Below, piece by piece: positions 23,305 to 25,038 of a stretch of DNA of 25,038 bases (its first letter is position 1; the number at the start of each line of letters is the position of its first letter). Source of the DNA: an uncultured Eubacteriales bacterium (GTDB lineage: Bacteria; Bacillota; Clostridia; Oscillospirales; Acutalibacteraceae); assembly GCA_934454655.1 (NCBI GenBank), contig CAKSFK010000024.1, positions 1-25,038 of the forward strand, read 5' to 3'. The notes under the pieces were generated by a model. It saw nothing but the letters and a program-made list of their open reading frames with translations, ran no database searches and was not told the DNA's origin. A program made the translations under genes and the position numbers.

Positions 23305-24489
23305 ATGAAAATAGCAGTAGCGGGAACCGGCTATGTCGGTTTATCAATGGCGGTACTGTTGGCACAGCACAACACCGTAAAGGCGGTCGATATTGTCCCC
23401 CAAAAGGTTGAAATGCTCAACAACAGAAAGTCCCCCATAGTCGATAAAGAAATTGAGGAATATCTGGCAACAAAAAAGCTTGATTTGGAGGCTACAACCG
23501 ACGGCGACAGCGCTTATAAGGACGCCGAGCTTGTAATTATATCCACACCCACAAATTACGACGAAAAGAAAAACTACTTTGATACCTCGTCGGTTGAAAG
23601 CGTAATAAAGCAGGTCATCGCCGTAAATCCCGACGCGGTTATGATTGTTAAATCAACCGTTCCCGTCGGTTTTACCGAGTCGGTAAGAGAAGAATACAGC
23701 TGTGACAACATTCTTTTCAGCCCGGAGTTTCTGCGTGAGGGCAGGGCGCTTTACGACAACCTTTACCCCAGCCGCATAATAGTGGGCGTGCCGGTTAAGA
23801 ACGCAAGACTGCACAAAGCAGCCGAAAAATTTGCCGACCTGCTTAAAGAGGGCGCAATAAAGGAAGATATTGAGGTTCGCTTTATGAACCCGACCGAGGC
23901 TGAGGCGGTAAAGCTTTTTGCAAACACATATCTGGCGCTGAGGGTTTCATTCTTTAATGAGCTTGATACATATGCCGCCGTCAGAGGGCTGGACAGCAAG
24001 TCAATAATAGAGGGCGTGGGTCTTGACCCGAGAATAGGCAGCCATTACAACAACCCGTCCTTCGGATACGGCGGTTACTGCCTGCCCAAGGACACAAAGC
24101 AGCTGCTTGCAAACTACAATGATGTTCCGCAGAATATTATATCAGCAATAGTGGACGCAAACCGTACCCGCAAGGACTTTATTGCCGACCAGATAATTGC
24201 AAAGAAGCCTAAAACCGTCGGCGTTTACAGGCTGACTATGAAATCCGGCAGTGATAATTTCCGCCAGTCGTCCATTCAGGGCGTTATGAAGCGAATTAAG
24301 GCAAAGGGCATTGAAGTGGTTATCTACGAGCCGACAATGCGCGAGGACACATTCTTTAACAGCCGTGTTATCCGCGACCTTGACGAGTTTAAAAAGGTCA
24401 GCGACGTTATTGTCGCAAACCGCTATAACGACGATATTAAGGATGTCCTCGATAAGGTCTATACAAGAGATCTGTATTTCAGAGATTAA
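23305..24489 (+). CDS. ugd: UDP-glucose 6-dehydrogenase
   Basis: This 394-aa enzyme oxidises UDP-glucose twice to UDP-glucuronate with NAD+. It has GTGYVGLS (residues 7-14) for NAD+, ISTPTNYDEKKNYFD (79-93), STVPVGFT, FSPEFLREG and EAVKLFANTYLALRVSFFNE with Lys203. The catalytic Cys259 lies in FGYGGYCLPKDT. The length is typical for the shorter bacterial Ugd. AAGGAG 9 nt before the ATG is a strong site. It is the last gene of the operon and feeds the epimerase just upstream, so uronic acid is a likely component of the polymer. No clear intrinsic terminator with a T-run follows at once. Confidence 0.95.
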   Translation: MKIAVAGTGYVGLSMAVLLAQHNTVKAVDIVPQKVEMLNNRKSPIVDKEIEEYLATKKLDLEATTDGDSAYKDAELVIISTPTNYDEKKNYFDTSSVESVIKQVIAVNPDAVMIVKSTVPVGFTESVREEYSCDNILFSPEFLREGRALYDNLYPSRIIVGVPVKNARLHKAAEKFADLLKEGAIKEDIEVRFMNPTEAEAVKLFANTYLALRVSFFNELDTYAAVRGLDSKSIIEGVGLDPRIGSHYNNPSFGYGGYCLPKDTKQLLANYNDVPQNIISAIVDANRTRKDFIADQIIAKKPKTVGVYRLTMKSGSDNFRQSSIQGVMKRIKAKGIEVVIYEPTMREDTFFNSRVIRDLDEFKKVSDVIVANRYNDDIKDVLDKVYTRDLYFRD

Positions 24490-24904
24490 ATAAAAATACA
24501 CGGCAACCCCTGTAAGCTTAGGCAAGCGAGAATAATCCGAACCCGCCCAAAACGGCATATTTTCGGCGTATTTTCACTTGTCGTCTTTATAAGGCGAAAG
24601 CCTTATCGCATCCTCCGCATAAAAATCCACACGAAAATCGCGCTCGTTTTGGGTCGCAGATTTTTTGAGGAACGGATTTTTTGCAGAGCGAGGCACAAAA
24701 CGCAGTTAATCCTAACGGATTAACGAGTATTTTAACGTGGCAATGCGGGAAATCCGCACTAAAAAAACGGATTCGGATTATTTTCGTTTGCCTAAAGAAA
24801 AGTATACATGGGTTGCTTTATATTTAATCGCCGCGTAACAAAGAGTAATACCGTTGTTTGTTTTCACATAGAATTTAGTAGCACAAATTCAAAGGGGTGT
24901 GAGA
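24490..24904. other. Right intergenic region, no gene
   Basis: No credible coding sequence is seen in these 415 nt. Most of the stretch is the inverted-repeat element described separately (24519-24794). After it lies about 110 nt of AT-rich sequence leading to the ribosome site AAAGGGG (24891-24897) of the final ORF. A promoter for that ORF is likely here, but no convincing -35/-10 pair stands out. Confidence 0.6.
24519..24794. repeat. ~276-bp element with near-perfect inverted terminal repeats
   Basis: The left end (24519-24540, starting TAGGCAAGCGAGAATAAT) is the reverse complement of the right end (24773-24794, ending TTTTCGTTTGCCTA), with only two transition mismatches over 22 nt. The match continues inward for about five more bases. 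The interior is packed with small hairpins: ATAAGGC-GAAA-GCCTTAT (24589-24606, GNRA-type loop), GTTAATCC-TAAC-GGATTAAC (24705-24724) and TGCGG/CCGCA (24744-24758). No ORF is inside. This looks like a non-autonomous mobile repeat or a structured RNA-encoding repeat. Target-site duplication was not evident. Confidence 0.65.
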
Positions 24905-25038
24905 ATGAAACAACCGAAGCTTAAATATCATTTTCATAATCCCAATCCGCCGGACAAGTCCGCCGAATACATATTAAAAATTTTAATGCAGGTCAATGCT
25001 GTAAAGGCGGAAAATGCCGTGAAGTCAGCACAGGAAAA
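24905..25038 (+). CDS. Small hypothetical protein, cut by the window end
   Basis: An ORF begins at ATG 24905 after AAAGGGG at 7-nt spacing and stays open to the last base (44 full codons seen). The visible product starts MKQPKLKYHFHNPN, followed by a charged, probably helical stretch rich in Lys, Ala and Glu. I recall similar short proteins with a KLKYHFHNPN-like start in many Clostridia, often near site-specific recombinase genes, but that is memory, not a search. No function can be given. It is separated from the polysaccharide operon by the inverted-repeat element and is likely a different transcription unit. Confidence 0.6.
   Translation, partial: MKQPKLKYHFHNPNPPDKSAEYILKILMQVNAVKAENAVKSAQE

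Noticed and set aside
24490..24520. Intrinsic terminator right after ugd
   Set aside because: No strong GC stem followed by a T-run is found here; the large inverted repeat downstream could stop transcription but lacks the classical form.
24142..24558. 138-aa minus-strand reading frame overlapping ugd
   Set aside because: It is antisense to conserved Ugd sequence, including the region after the catalytic cysteine; no family features.
1..25038. CRISPR array, anti-phage system or prophage
   Set aside because: No regularly spaced direct repeats, nucleases, phage structural genes or defence-type genes were seen; the inverted repeats at the ends are single structures, not arrays.

Overview
The window is one long, entirely plus-strand biosynthesis locus for a cell-surface polysaccharide, made by the undecaprenyl-phosphate/Wzx/Wzy route. 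The organism is most likely an anaerobic member of the Clostridia (Oscillospirales/Ruminococcaceae-like). This is inferred from AGGAG-type ribosome binding sites, short intergenic gaps, gene families typical of Firmicutes capsule/EPS loci, and Clostridia-style structured repeats at both ends. No species can be named from the sequence alone.

Layout. Positions 1-390 hold no gene: they carry a hairpin-rich repeat containing an isolated tRNA T-arm-like piece. A good sigma-A promoter (TTGACA-17-TAAAAT, 392-420) precedes an apparent 24-kb operon whose genes mostly overlap by 4-8 nt or sit within 25 nt. Its first part (472-3873) holds a PIG-L deacetylase, the initiating phosphoglycosyl transferase, an SDR and an ATP-grasp ligase. 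A 78-aa membrane protein that looks like a collapsed symporter follows (3898-4134). Then come a DUF1972-type glycosyltransferase, a second SDR, a hexapeptide acyltransferase and a GT4 enzyme (4145-8232). The dTDP-sugar genes rfbA-rfbC-rfbB (8229-10713) are followed by two more glycosyltransferases (10726-13072), the polymerase Wzy (13074-14336) and the flippase Wzx (14333-15616). The last part supplies further sugar nucleotides. CapE/CapF/CapG make UDP-N-acetyl-L-fucosamine, with a nucleotidyltransferase gene inserted between capE and capF (15630-20203). A galacturonokinase-like GHMP kinase, a sugar-1-phosphate nucleotidyltransferase, a UDP-glucuronate 4-epimerase and a UDP-glucose dehydrogenase (20239-24489) can supply UDP-uronic acids. 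The right flank (24490-24904) contains a ~276-bp element bounded by near-perfect inverted repeats. The window ends inside a small ORF of unknown function.

How the genes work together. The predicted repeat unit is built on undecaprenyl phosphate by one priming enzyme and four glycosyltransferases, so about five sugars. Likely components are L-rhamnose or another dTDP-6-deoxyhexose, L-FucNAc and glucuronic/galacturonic acid, with possible O-acetylation, N-deacetylation and an ATP-grasp-made amide or ester. Wzx flips the unit and Wzy polymerises it. No chain-length regulator, tyrosine kinase/phosphatase or LytR-CpsA-Psr attachment enzyme is in the window, and no canonical rfbD (rmlD) is present.

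Most unusual points: the plant-type galacturonokinase signature next to a de novo UDP-GalA route; a perfect hairpin that puts a Shine-Dalgarno sequence in its loop (11894-11919); transporter relics inside the operon; and structured repeats at both ends of the cluster.
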